Origin: Winogradskyella sp046545555
GTDB lineage: Bacteria; Bacteroidota; Bacteroidia; Flavobacteriales; Flavobacteriaceae
Assembly (NCBI RefSeq): GCF_046545555.1
Contig: NZ_JBHZTH010000001.1
Location: 1,674,001 to 1,738,000 of the forward strand
Length of the DNA stretch: 64,000 bases
Reading direction: 5' to 3'
The stretch's first letter is position 1. Every line of letters begins with the position of its first letter. This document shows positions 26,930-36,291 of the stretch, piece by piece. The notes under the pieces were generated by a model, which was not told the DNA's origin, did no database searches, and worked only from the letters and a program-made list of their open reading frames with translations. Made by a program: the position numbers and the translations under genes.

Positions 26930-29900
26930 TTAGTTCCTTTGAGTTTTGAGTAGCTGCCTTTCTTTTTGCCAACAGAATAATAAAGGAACAACAAATAAGG
27001 TTATTATAGACATTAGCATACCACCTAAAATAGGTATGGCCATAGGAATCATAATATCACTTCCTTTTCCTGATGAAGTTAATATAGGAAATAGCGCTAA
27101 AATTGTGGTTGCTGAAGTCATTAGACATGGTGTAATTCTTTTTTTACCAGCTTCTATTACTAACATTCTTATACTATTAATGTTAGCTAACTCTTTATTT
27201 TTAAAATTCTGATTAAGATAAGTTCCCATAACGACGCCATCATCTGTTGCTATACCAAAAAGTGCAATAAAACCTACCCAAATAGCCACGCTTAGATTAA
27301 TTGTTTCCATATTAAATAGATCTCTTAAGTTATTAAATCCTAAATTAATATTAAAGAACCAAGGTTGACTGTAGAGCCACATAAAGATAAATCCACCTGC
27401 GAAGGCTACTGCTACACTAGTAAAAATCATTAATGAAAGCGTAACCGATCGGAATTGAAAATATAAGATTAAAAAGATTATAGCTAACACAATTGGTAGT
27501 ATTAAGCGCAGTGTTTTTTGTGAATGAATAAAGTTTTTATAAGTTCCGCTAAACTCATAGCTTACACCATTAGGAATAATTAAAGAACCTTCTTCAATTT
27601 TAGAAATTAATTGGTCTTTAGCTTGGTTAATGGCTTCGATCTCTGATAAACTATCATTTTTATCAAAAATCAAGTAATTAACTAAAAATCCATCTTCACT
27701 TTTTATAGTCTGTGGTCCTTTTTTATAGGTTATTGTAACAAATTCATTTAAGGGTAAAGAAGTTCCACTTGGTAATGTAATATAAATAGACTCTAAGTCT
27801 TCGGGAGTTTCTCTTAGTTCTTTAGGATATCTAACTCTTATGTCATAACGTTCTCGACCTTCTATTGTTTGTGTTATTAATTTGCCGCCAATACTGGCTT
27901 CTAAAGATTCTTGAATAGTTTCAATAGATAGACCATAACGTGCAATTTTTTCTCTATTAATATGAATGAGAATATATGGTTTGCCGACCGATCTATCTGC
28001 GAAAACCGATTTTGAATCTATTGAACTAATTGACTTAAGTTCATTTTCGAGCTTTAGACTAAATGCCTCTACATCTTTTAAGTTAGATCCTTTTATTTTA
28101 ATTCCCATTGGTGCTCGCATACCAGTTTGAAGCATGATTTGTCTCGTTTCTATAGGTTGCAGTTGCGGCGAATTTGTAACTCCAGGTAATTCTGTGACTT
28201 TAGTTATTTCTTTCCAAATATCTTCTTCGGATTTAATGTGAGTTCTCCAGTTTCTGTAGTATTCTCCATTGTTGTCTTCAATAAGCTCTTCACTAGAAAT
28301 ACCACTACCGAAATCTATAAATTTACCAGATTTGGTCTCAAAACGTCCTTTGCTATTTGTCTTAAATCTTTTTGGCTTTCCATTAGTACCTAAAATATAT
28401 TCTGGCTTGTATGCGATAAGATTTTCATACATAGAAATTGGCGCTGGATCTAATGCTGACTCAACTCTACCAGCTTTACCAACAACATATTCAATTTCAG
28501 GAAGAGATGCCACAGCAATATCTAACATTTTTAAGATCTTATTATTTTCTTCAATACCTGAGTGTGGCATCGAAGAAGGCATTAATAAAAAGTCACCTTC
28601 ATTAAGAGATGGCATAAACTCTTCACCAGAGTTAATAAGGGCTAAAACGCCCAGTAAGATTGCTAATAATGGGATTGAGATACTAATCTGTTTATGCTCT
28701 AAAACCCAACTAAGAATTTTTTCATAATTCCTTCTAATATAATATATCGGAATAAGAACCAATGCCACTAAGGAAATTACAAATATGAAATTATACGTTA
28801 GGTTGTGAGTATATCCTAAAGGTCTCCAATAGATGGCTAATAAGAGTATTATAGCCAATATTATATAAGCAAACCTCAAACGCTTAACTTTATTTTCTTT
28901 TAGTTGCTTTGTGCTTTCTAAAATCTCTATAATGCCATAACTAAGGATTAATAAACCTAAATAGTGACCGTAAAAAATTGCTACTAAACCTGAAACTATT
29001 ATTACAATTGATAAGATAAATTTATTACTCTTATTTTCTTTTAAAAAGTAAACTGAAAGAGATGGTATTATAAAAAGAGCTATTATAATTGCTGCCGATA
29101 ACACTACAGTTTTTGTAAAAGCTAATGGCCAAAATAATTTGCCTTCAGCTCCCGTGAGCAGAAATATTGGAATAAAACTGACAATAGTCGTTAGTCCTGC
29201 TGTTAATATAGCACTCGAAACTTCATTTGTTGCCTTTATGATAACTTTAGTAAGCGGTTCTTTAGAGTTCTTTAAATGTCTTATTATATTTTCTGTAACA
29301 ATGATACCCATATCTACAATGGTTCCGATCGCAATTGCTATACCCGATAATGCAACAATATTAGCTTCTACATCAAAAATTTTCATGATAATGAAAATTG
29401 TAAAAACCGCAAGTGGTAACATTGCAGATATTACTATAGAAACTCTTAAATTCATAAGCATGATTACTATTACCAAAATAGCTATCATTATTTCATAAAT
29501 TAAAGCATTACTCAATGTGGTTAAAGAAGATTCGATTAACTCTGATCGATCATAAAAGGGTATAATAGTAAGTTGTGATTTTTTACCATCAGACAGTATT
29601 TTACTTGGTAAACTCAAGCTAATAGCATCAATTTTTTCTTTTAATGCATCTATTACTTGCATCGGGTTTTCTCCAAAACGAGAAGCAATAACGCCTCCAA
29701 CAACTTCCGCACCACCTTTATCTAAAATACCTCTTCTTTCATCAGGCCCAATAGTTACATTTGCAATATCCTTAATAAAAACAGGTGTAAAGTCAATAGA
29801 TTTTATAACTGTATTTTCAATATCTAAATCAGATTTTATATATCCTAAACCGCGCACAAAGTATTCTACTTTGTTTATTTCTAATGTTTGAGCCCCAATA

Positions 29901-30607
29901 TTTCTGTTACTTTTTTCAACAGCTTTAATTACATCAGCTAAAGAAATATTATATTGCTTCATTAGTTCGGGTTTAATATCAATTTGATATTCTTTAACGA
30001 AACCACCAATAGATGCAACTTCCGAGACACCTTTTGTTGATGTCAAAGCATTTTTAATATAGAAGTCTTGGATAGAACGTAATTCTTGAAGATTCCATCC
30101 GCCAGTGACATTACCATTTTCGTCTCTGCCTTCTAGGGTATACCAAAATACTTGCCCAAGTGCTGTTGCGTCAGGACCAAGCTTTGGTTTAACATTTTGA
30201 GGTAATAATGAGTTAGGTAATGAATTGAGCTTTTCTAAAACTCTAGATCGAGACCAATAAAAGTCTATGTCATCCTCAAAAATGATATAGATATTTGAAA
30301 ACCCAAACATAGAATTGCTGCGTATGGATTTTACACCTGCGATACCTAGTAAATTGGAAGTTAACGGATACGTTATTTGATCTTCAATATCTTCGGGAGA
30401 TTGACCCTCCCATTTTGTATATACTATTTGTTGGTTTTCACCCATATTAGGCATCGCATCTACTGAAACCGAACGCTTAGGAAGGAAATCTAGGCCAAGA
30501 TTAAATGGTAGTGTTGTATGCCCAATGGAAATTATTAAAATTACCGCGATAAGTGCAAGAATTTTATTCTTAATTAAAAACTTTACACTTCGTTTTAACA
30601 TATTCAA
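26930..30607 (-). CDS. cusA: CusA/CzcA-type heavy-metal efflux RND transporter
   Basis: A 1225-residue inner-membrane pump of the HME-RND family. It has an N-terminal helix, a large periplasmic loop and a TM4 region with 'AIAIGTIVDMGIIVTEN', where Asp432 is the expected proton-relay residue. The 'IMLQTGMRAPMGIKIKG' segment carries methionines where CusA has its metal-binding Met. It is somewhat longer than typical (~1050): there is extra hydrophobic sequence between the first and second halves (~525-690) and an insertion near residue 760. It is the first gene of a two-gene operon with the adaptor. No outer-membrane CusC/TolC gene or CusF gene adjoins. Confidence 0.9.
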   Translation of the reverse strand: MNMLKRSVKFLIKNKILALIAVILIISIGHTTLPFNLGLDFLPKRSVSVDAMPNMGENQQIVYTKWEGQSPEDIEDQITYPLTSNLLGIAGVKSIRSNSMFGFSNIYIIFEDDIDFYWSRSRVLEKLNSLPNSLLPQNVKPKLGPDATALGQVFWYTLEGRDENGNVTGGWNLQELRSIQDFYIKNALTSTKGVSEVASIGGFVKEYQIDIKPELMKQYNISLADVIKAVEKSNRNIGAQTLEINKVEYFVRGLGYIKSDLDIENTVIKSIDFTPVFIKDIANVTIGPDERRGILDKGGAEVVGGVIASRFGENPMQVIDALKEKIDAISLSLPSKILSDGKKSQLTIIPFYDRSELIESSLTTLSNALIYEIMIAILVIVIMLMNLRVSIVISAMLPLAVFTIFIIMKIFDVEANIVALSGIAIAIGTIVDMGIIVTENIIRHLKNSKEPLTKVIIKATNEVSSAILTAGLTTIVSFIPIFLLTGAEGKLFWPLAFTKTVVLSAAIIIALFIIPSLSVYFLKENKSNKFILSIVIIVSGLVAIFYGHYLGLLILSYGIIEILESTKQLKENKVKRLRFAYIILAIILLLAIYWRPLGYTHNLTYNFIFVISLVALVLIPIYYIRRNYEKILSWVLEHKQISISIPLLAILLGVLALINSGEEFMPSLNEGDFLLMPSSMPHSGIEENNKILKMLDIAVASLPEIEYVVGKAGRVESALDPAPISMYENLIAYKPEYILGTNGKPKRFKTNSKGRFETKSGKFIDFGSGISSEELIEDNNGEYYRNWRTHIKSEEDIWKEITKVTELPGVTNSPQLQPIETRQIMLQTGMRAPMGIKIKGSNLKDVEAFSLKLENELKSISSIDSKSVFADRSVGKPYILIHINREKIARYGLSIETIQESLEASIGGKLITQTIEGRERYDIRVRYPKELRETPEDLESIYITLPSGTSLPLNEFVTITYKKGPQTIKSEDGFLVNYLIFDKNDSLSEIEAINQAKDQLISKIEEGSLIIPNGVSYEFSGTYKNFIHSQKTLRLILPIVLAIIFLILYFQFRSVTLSLMIFTSVAVAFAGGFIFMWLYSQPWFFNINLGFNNLRDLFNMETINLSVAIWVGFIALFGIATDDGVVMGTYLNQNFKNKELANINSIRMLVIEAGKKRITPCLMTSATTILALFPILTSSGKGSDIMIPMAIPILGGMLMSIITLFVVPLLFCWQKERQLLKTQRN

Positions 30608-30951
30608 AATTAACTAGATATCTGACAAAATTATTAAATTAAAGTATTTTAAAGAGATAAAGGAAAAATAATAATCAATTGATGTTTTCTTTAATGTTAT
30701 ATTTCTAATTGTTAGATGTTTATTAGTAGTCAATTCTATTAGTTTAAAATAGATGTAATCCATGGCAAACATTTCCAGTGTAATATTTTATAAATCAAAT
30801 AGTTTGTCGAAAAAAAGAGCAGTTTAACTTGCTAATTGTTTTATGTAAACGTTTAGTAGTTTTTTTGTGAATAGATTCATGGATAAAGGGCTGTGAAATC
30901 TATATTATTTAAAGAACAAATCTAAAATTCTTATCGAATTTTCCTGCTATT
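30608..30951. other. Divergent intergenic region, 344 bp
   Basis: This AT-rich region separates the leftward metal-efflux operon from the rightward oxidase-like gene. On the minus strand TAATTTTG (complement of 30626-30633) fits the -7 consensus and could serve the efflux operon. I see no clear metal-regulator palindrome, small gene or terminator. Confidence 0.4.
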
Positions 30952-33900
30952 ATGAAATTATTCCTACGTACTTGTATTTTAATGCTAATGATCTTCTCTG
31001 GTCATTTTAGTTTTTCTCAAACACCACAAACTGACGGACAGTGGGGCAATGTAATACCGTTTGATATTGTACCAGTGGCAATGGCAAATTTACCAGATGG
31101 TCGTGTAATTACATGGTCAGCAAAATCTAAATTTAGTTTTGGTGGTGCCGATGGTTTTACATACACCCAAATATTTGATCCCACTATAGGTATAGAAGGA
31201 GATGTATTACCAGAAACTCTAACTAATACAAATCATGATATGTTTTGTCCAGGTATAAATAATTTGGCTGACGGACGTATTATGGCAACAGGAGGAAGCT
31301 CTAGTGGTAAAGCCACTATTTATGATCCTGTTTTAGGTGCTTGGGAGGCAACTGATAATATGAATCGTGCCAGAGGCTATCAAGGCGCAGTAACACTTTC
31401 TGATGGTTCTGTTTTTACAATAGGTGGCTCTTGGAGCGGAGGACGTGGCAATAAAGATGCGGAGATTTGGACGGATGATACGGGTTGGACAGTGCTAACA
31501 GGTTTACCAAAAGAAATACTTTGGAATGCAAATGACGCCGTTGGCGAGATTACCGCTGAGGGATCTTATAGATTAGATAACCATGCATGGCTATGGGCAG
31601 CACCAAATGGAAAAATTTTTCATGCAGGTCCTGGTGAAACTATGCATTGGATTGACGTTACAGGCAATGGATCTTCCACAGTGGTAGGACAAAGAGGTAG
31701 TGATGTATATTCCATGAATGGTACTACAGTAATGTATGATATCGGAAAAATTTTAAAATTTGGAGGAAGTACGTCTTATTCTCAAGGTACACCAAGTAAT
31801 AAGAATGCTTATATAATAGATATAAATGATGAAAACAATGTTACCGTAACTCTGACTGCAAATACTCCAGAAGAGGGAAGAATATTTCCAACTTCGGTAG
31901 TATTACCAAATGGCGAAGTGTTGCTTATTGGTGGGATGGAAACCTCCGTTCCTTTTTCAGATAATGGTGCTCACTTATCATTAGAAATATTTAATCCTGA
32001 TGATAATTCTATTAGGACTGTAGTTGATATGGATGAAGCTAGAACATATCACAGCGCAGGATTATTATTAAATGATGGACGTGTTTTAATGGGAGGTGGA
32101 GGTCTCTGTGGTGGTTGTAATACTAATCACGCTAATGCAGAAATATACAGCCCACCTTATTTGTTTGACATCAATGGTGATTTAGCGGTTCGCCCAACTT
32201 TAAGTGCGCCAGACACAGCTTACTATGATGGTGTTTTACCCGTTTTAACATCAACAGATGTTACGGAATTTTCATTTGTAAGATTGTCATCAGCGACTCA
32301 TAGTGTTAATAATGAGCAACGAAGAGTGCCTGTAACATTTACAGGTAGTAACGGTGATTTTCAACTGAACATGCCCAATGCTAATATAATGCCTCCAGGT
32401 TATTACATGTTATTTGCAATGAATGCAGATGGAGTACCGAGTCTATCAAAAACGGTATTAGTTAAAGATGACGATAGTATTATTATGAAAGATAATTTAA
32501 TTGTTGCTTATGATTTTTTTGAAGGTATTGGATCCCTAATTAACGATTTATCAGGTAATAGTAATAGCGGAACAATTAAACAGCGCGACGATAACGGTAA
32601 TGAGATTACACTAACTGATAATTTCTGGAATGAAGATGGTTTTCTAGGAACATCTCTAGAGATGGATGGTCTAGACTATTTAAGTAATTCAATTGTAGAA
32701 ATTCCTACATCGACATCTCTCGAAACTTTGACTAATCAAATTTCTGTCATGGCTTGGGTTAACAGAAATACTGGCAGCGTTATACCTGCCAATGGTAATA
32801 TTCCTAATGCTACAATATTTGCTCACGAGTTTCCGTCATTATATTTTGGTTATGTACAAGACCAATATCAGTTTAGAATATTAACAGATTCTAATAGCCT
32901 TGCTAATTGTGTGGTAGGTGAGTATGTACCAGGTGAATGGGAGCATGTAGCAGGAACTTATGATGGAGTAAATCTAAGACTTTATGTAAATGGTCAAGAA
33001 ATTTGTAGTACGCCTATAACAGGTAATATGAAGATTAATACGGAGGTTGCTGGCGACGATACTTTTACGTTAAGTGGTTTTTATGATACTCAAACAATAG
33101 GTCAGCTACCAGGTTATGCAAATGGAAGTGGTATAACAGATGAATTAGATGGTAGTATGGACAAGTTTAAACTGTACAATATTGCCCTTACGAGCCAAGA
33201 TATTCAAAATATATATAACGAGGAGGTTGGTGATGTTCAATTAGAATTAGAGAATAATTTAGCGTTAAATCAACCTACATCTCAATCTAGTTTATTTACA
33301 AATGGAGAATCGTCCAAAGCTGTAGATGGTAACACTGATGGGAACTTTGGTGCGAATCCTAATTCAGTTACACATACTACATCAGGTGATACTGATGCAT
33401 GGTGGAGAGTAGATTTGGGTGACGATTATGATTATGATTTAACAGCTATTCGCATATATAATAGAACGGATTGTTGTGTTGAGCGTTTAGAAGATGCTAG
33501 CGTTTATATTGGAAATATTGATAGTACGGATCCATCTGACTATACATTAGTTGGCACACTGACACAAAATTCAGTTCAAATTTTAACTCAGAATTTAGAT
33601 GTTGCTAGGTATGTAATGATCCGTCAAAACGGTATTATTAGCTTGGCTGAAGTACAAGTTTTTGGTGAGCTTACAAATTGTCCTGCAGAAGGGACTTCTT
33701 GCGATGATGGAAATCCTAATACAAGTAATGACGTAGAAAGCGGAGAATGCAGTTGCGCAGGTACACCAATAATATGTGAAAATGTAGAAATTATTTCTAA
33801 TGTTAATGGTGAAACAGATTCTAATGAAACAGAGATTAATGTTTCTGTTGGAGATAATGTTAGTTTGAGTCTTAATTTAGAAGATATAACAAGTTTCATA

Positions 33901-36114
33901 ATTACTGATCCTAATGGTATTGTGCTTGGCAGTAATACAATTAATAATATTGCTTTAAGTCAATCCGGATTATATACAATAACAAGTATTTTAGACCGTG
34001 ATTCTAATGCACAGCACAGTCCACCATTACCACAGCCAACTGTAATATTTACCAATAGTGAGGAAACGGCAGCTCAGAATAACGTTGCTTCAAATGCTGT
34101 AGATGGTAATACAAATACAATTTGGCATACCCAGTATAGTGATATTAATCCTGATACGCCACACCCACATGAAATACAAATTGATTTGGGGATTGAATCA
34201 AACATTACTGGCCTAGAATATTTACCAAGGACATCAGGATTAAATGGAACTATTGCAGATTATGAAATATATATTAGTAATTCTACTTCTGTTTGGGGAT
34301 CAGCAGTTAACTCAGGTACATGGGCTAGTGATAACCAATTAAAAACAGCTAATTTTACAAATGCCATTGGGCGATATGTGCGTTTGGTTGCTTTATCAGA
34401 AGTAAATGGAAACGCTTGGGCGTCGGCAGCAGAAATAAGTCTAATTAGAACAGTCCCGACGGCGTGTGTAAAAACCATTCAGATTAGTGTAGATACAGAA
34501 ACTAATTATACCTTTAATTCTATTGATGGTTGGTTACCTAGTGATCCTAATAATCAATCAAATTTTAATGATGATATTATAATCCAGGATGGAGAAGCTG
34601 TGTTTTCTATGAATACAACATGTCGTAATATAACTGTTAATCCTGGAGCCGCTTTAACTATTAATGCAGGTGTTACTTTAACTACTGAAGAGACAACTTT
34701 AACTTCGACATCTCAGTTATATTCTAGTTTAATAGCAGATGGAAACATTGAAGGCTCGCTTAAATATCAACGCTACGTAAACGCAAACAATGGTGGTAAT
34801 GATTTAATTTCACCACCATTACAAGGAGAAACATGGCAGAGTTTTATACAATCTGGCTCTAATGCTTCGGATTTATTGAATGATGGGAATAACAATCCTG
34901 TAACTTATTTATTTGGTCCATTTGATAAAGATCAGGACGATTTTATCAATTATACTGATGCTGCAACATCAGTTCTAATAAGTGGAAAAGGTTATAGAGC
35001 AGGTACAATAGCTGGTTCAAATTTAACCTTTACAGGTTCGGTACCAAGTGGACAAATTAATGTTAATATTATAGACGCTGGTTCTAATTTTCCGGACTGG
35101 AACTTAATCGGTAATCCATACCCATCATATCTAGATATGAATTTATTTTTAAATTATGTTCTTGATTCAAATACAAACCCAGTTACAACTAACATAAGTA
35201 TATTACAAGATATTTCTGGTATTTATGGCTATGGAGGTAATGGGTCAGCAAATAGATGGAGTATAATTACACTCGCTAATGCTTCACAAAATTTAATGAC
35301 GCCAGGTCAAGGGTTTTTTGTAGCAGCAAACGATACGTATGTAAATGACTACGATATTGTTTTTGATGATTCTATGAGAGCAATAGGAGCGAATGATGAT
35401 TTTGTAGAAGGACGTATTGCGCAACAACTCACGTTCTTAAATCTTAATATAAGTAATCATAATGAAGAGTTCACAACGGAATTTTATTTTAATGAAAACG
35501 CAAGTTTAGGACTTAACCCTGGATATGATGGTAAATTTTTGGGCAATTACGTTCCGAGTTTTGCAATTTACTCACATCTAGTTGAAGATAACGACGGACT
35601 TCCGATTGCCTTACAGGCTTTAAATCCAAATGATTTAGCAGATACAGTAATTCCTTTAGGTGTTAATGCTAATCAAGGTGAAGAAATTGTATTTAGTATT
35701 GAAGAAAGCACAATACCATTGAATGTTGAAGTATATTTAGAAGATAACTTTACTAATAGTATTACACTTTTAAATAACACTAACTATAGTTTGGTGCCTT
35801 CTACTAATTTAAATGGAACAGGTAGATTTTATCTCCGTTTTGCATCATCAGTATTATCAACTAACGAAAATAGTTTTGATTATTTAGAAATTTATGCAAC
35901 TTCAGACCCTAAAGTTTTGGTCATAAGTGGCGAATTAAATTCTCAAACTAATTTACACTTGTACGATGTCCAAGGGCGATTAGTACTCACTAGAAAAATT
36001 GATCATTTAAAAGTTTTAAATACTATTGATGTTTCAATGTTAGGAAATGGCGTATATATTGCTAAAGTTTTTAATGATAGTCAGAGCAAAACCAAAAAGC
36101 TAATCATTAAGTGA
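30952..36114 (+). CDS. Secreted galactose-oxidase-like copper-radical protein with LamG, discoidin and T9SS domains
   Basis: A 1720-residue secreted protein with a signal peptide ending SFSQ. Residues ~30-505 are a kelch/galactose-oxidase domain closing with a DUF1929-like C-terminal sandwich. The active-site set is present: Cys99 (DMFCPG) and Tyr143 (ARGYQ) for the Cys-Tyr cofactor, Trp161 (GSWSGG), copper ligands Tyr366-His367 (RTYHS), and His450 (ATHSVN). The 'GGGGLCGGCNTNHANAEIY' block is also typical. A LamG-like domain (~520-755), two discoidin-like (F5/8 C) domains (~770-905 and ~1020-1165), a beta-rich region and a sorting domain ending KKLIIK follow. It likely oxidises an alcohol or aldehyde group of a glycan while bound to it. 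The substrate is unknown. Confidence 0.87.
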   Translation: MKLFLRTCILMLMIFSGHFSFSQTPQTDGQWGNVIPFDIVPVAMANLPDGRVITWSAKSKFSFGGADGFTYTQIFDPTIGIEGDVLPETLTNTNHDMFCPGINNLADGRIMATGGSSSGKATIYDPVLGAWEATDNMNRARGYQGAVTLSDGSVFTIGGSWSGGRGNKDAEIWTDDTGWTVLTGLPKEILWNANDAVGEITAEGSYRLDNHAWLWAAPNGKIFHAGPGETMHWIDVTGNGSSTVVGQRGSDVYSMNGTTVMYDIGKILKFGGSTSYSQGTPSNKNAYIIDINDENNVTVTLTANTPEEGRIFPTSVVLPNGEVLLIGGMETSVPFSDNGAHLSLEIFNPDDNSIRTVVDMDEARTYHSAGLLLNDGRVLMGGGGLCGGCNTNHANAEIYSPPYLFDINGDLAVRPTLSAPDTAYYDGVLPVLTSTDVTEFSFVRLSSATHSVNNEQRRVPVTFTGSNGDFQLNMPNANIMPPGYYMLFAMNADGVPSLSKTVLVKDDDSIIMKDNLIVAYDFFEGIGSLINDLSGNSNSGTIKQRDDNGNEITLTDNFWNEDGFLGTSLEMDGLDYLSNSIVEIPTSTSLETLTNQISVMAWVNRNTGSVIPANGNIPNATIFAHEFPSLYFGYVQDQYQFRILTDSNSLANCVVGEYVPGEWEHVAGTYDGVNLRLYVNGQEICSTPITGNMKINTEVAGDDTFTLSGFYDTQTIGQLPGYANGSGITDELDGSMDKFKLYNIALTSQDIQNIYNEEVGDVQLELENNLALNQPTSQSSLFTNGESSKAVDGNTDGNFGANPNSVTHTTSGDTDAWWRVDLGDDYDYDLTAIRIYNRTDCCVERLEDASVYIGNIDSTDPSDYTLVGTLTQNSVQILTQNLDVARYVMIRQNGIISLAEVQVFGELTNCPAEGTSCDDGNPNTSNDVESGECSCAGTPIICENVEIISNVNGETDSNETEINVSVGDNVSLSLNLEDITSFIITDPNGIVLGSNTINNIALSQSGLYTITSILDRDSNAQHSPPLPQPTVIFTNSEETAAQNNVASNAVDGNTNTIWHTQYSDINPDTPHPHEIQIDLGIESNITGLEYLPRTSGLNGTIADYEIYISNSTSVWGSAVNSGTWASDNQLKTANFTNAIGRYVRLVALSEVNGNAWASAAEISLIRTVPTACVKTIQISVDTETNYTFNSIDGWLPSDPNNQSNFNDDIIIQDGEAVFSMNTTCRNITVNPGAALTINAGVTLTTEETTLTSTSQLYSSLIADGNIEGSLKYQRYVNANNGGNDLISPPLQGETWQSFIQSGSNASDLLNDGNNNPVTYLFGPFDKDQDDFINYTDAATSVLISGKGYRAGTIAGSNLTFTGSVPSGQINVNIIDAGSNFPDWNLIGNPYPSYLDMNLFLNYVLDSNTNPVTTNISILQDISGIYGYGGNGSANRWSIITLANASQNLMTPGQGFFVAANDTYVNDYDIVFDDSMRAIGANDDFVEGRIAQQLTFLNLNISNHNEEFTTEFYFNENASLGLNPGYDGKFLGNYVPSFAIYSHLVEDNDGLPIALQALNPNDLADTVIPLGVNANQGEEIVFSIEESTIPLNVEVYLEDNFTNSITLLNNTNYSLVPSTNLNGTGRFYLRFASSVLSTNENSFDYLEIYATSDPKVLVISGELNSQTNLHLYDVQGRLVLTRKIDHLKVLNTIDVSMLGNGVYIAKVFNDSQSKTKKLIIK

Positions 36115-36280
36115 TAGTAATGAAATTTCATCTCTGGCTTTTGGTTTGACTTTTAACATAATAAATTAGATTTTTTTATAGGAATTGAACACTTTTTTAG
36201 TGAGAGTTTTTATAGATTTTTGTGTTAACAATTTTCAAAAAAATTTATTTTCTGGTGGTTTTAGTTTTAGTTGCAATCGT

Positions 36281-36289
36281 TATTTTTGC
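36281..36289 (+). promoter_or_regulatory. Candidate -7 box for guaA
   Basis: TATTTTTGC matches the TAnnTTTG consensus. It ends only 2 bp before the ATG at 36292, so if used it would give an almost leaderless transcript. No clear -33 TTG is seen at the right distance. Chance is possible. Confidence 0.3.
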
Positions 36290-36291
36290 AC

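Noticed and set aside
28269..28727. 152-codon rightward ORF
   Set aside because: Antisense shadow within the CusA-type gene.
36091..36145. Inverted repeat ACCAAAAAGC / GCTTTTGGT at the end of the oxidase-like gene as a terminator
   Set aside because: The loop is about 36 bases and one arm has an extra base; unconvincing without an energy calculation.
36271..36291. Upstream TTG start for guaA
   Set aside because: The ATG at 36292 gives the usual GuaA N-terminus; the extra seven residues match nothing in the family.
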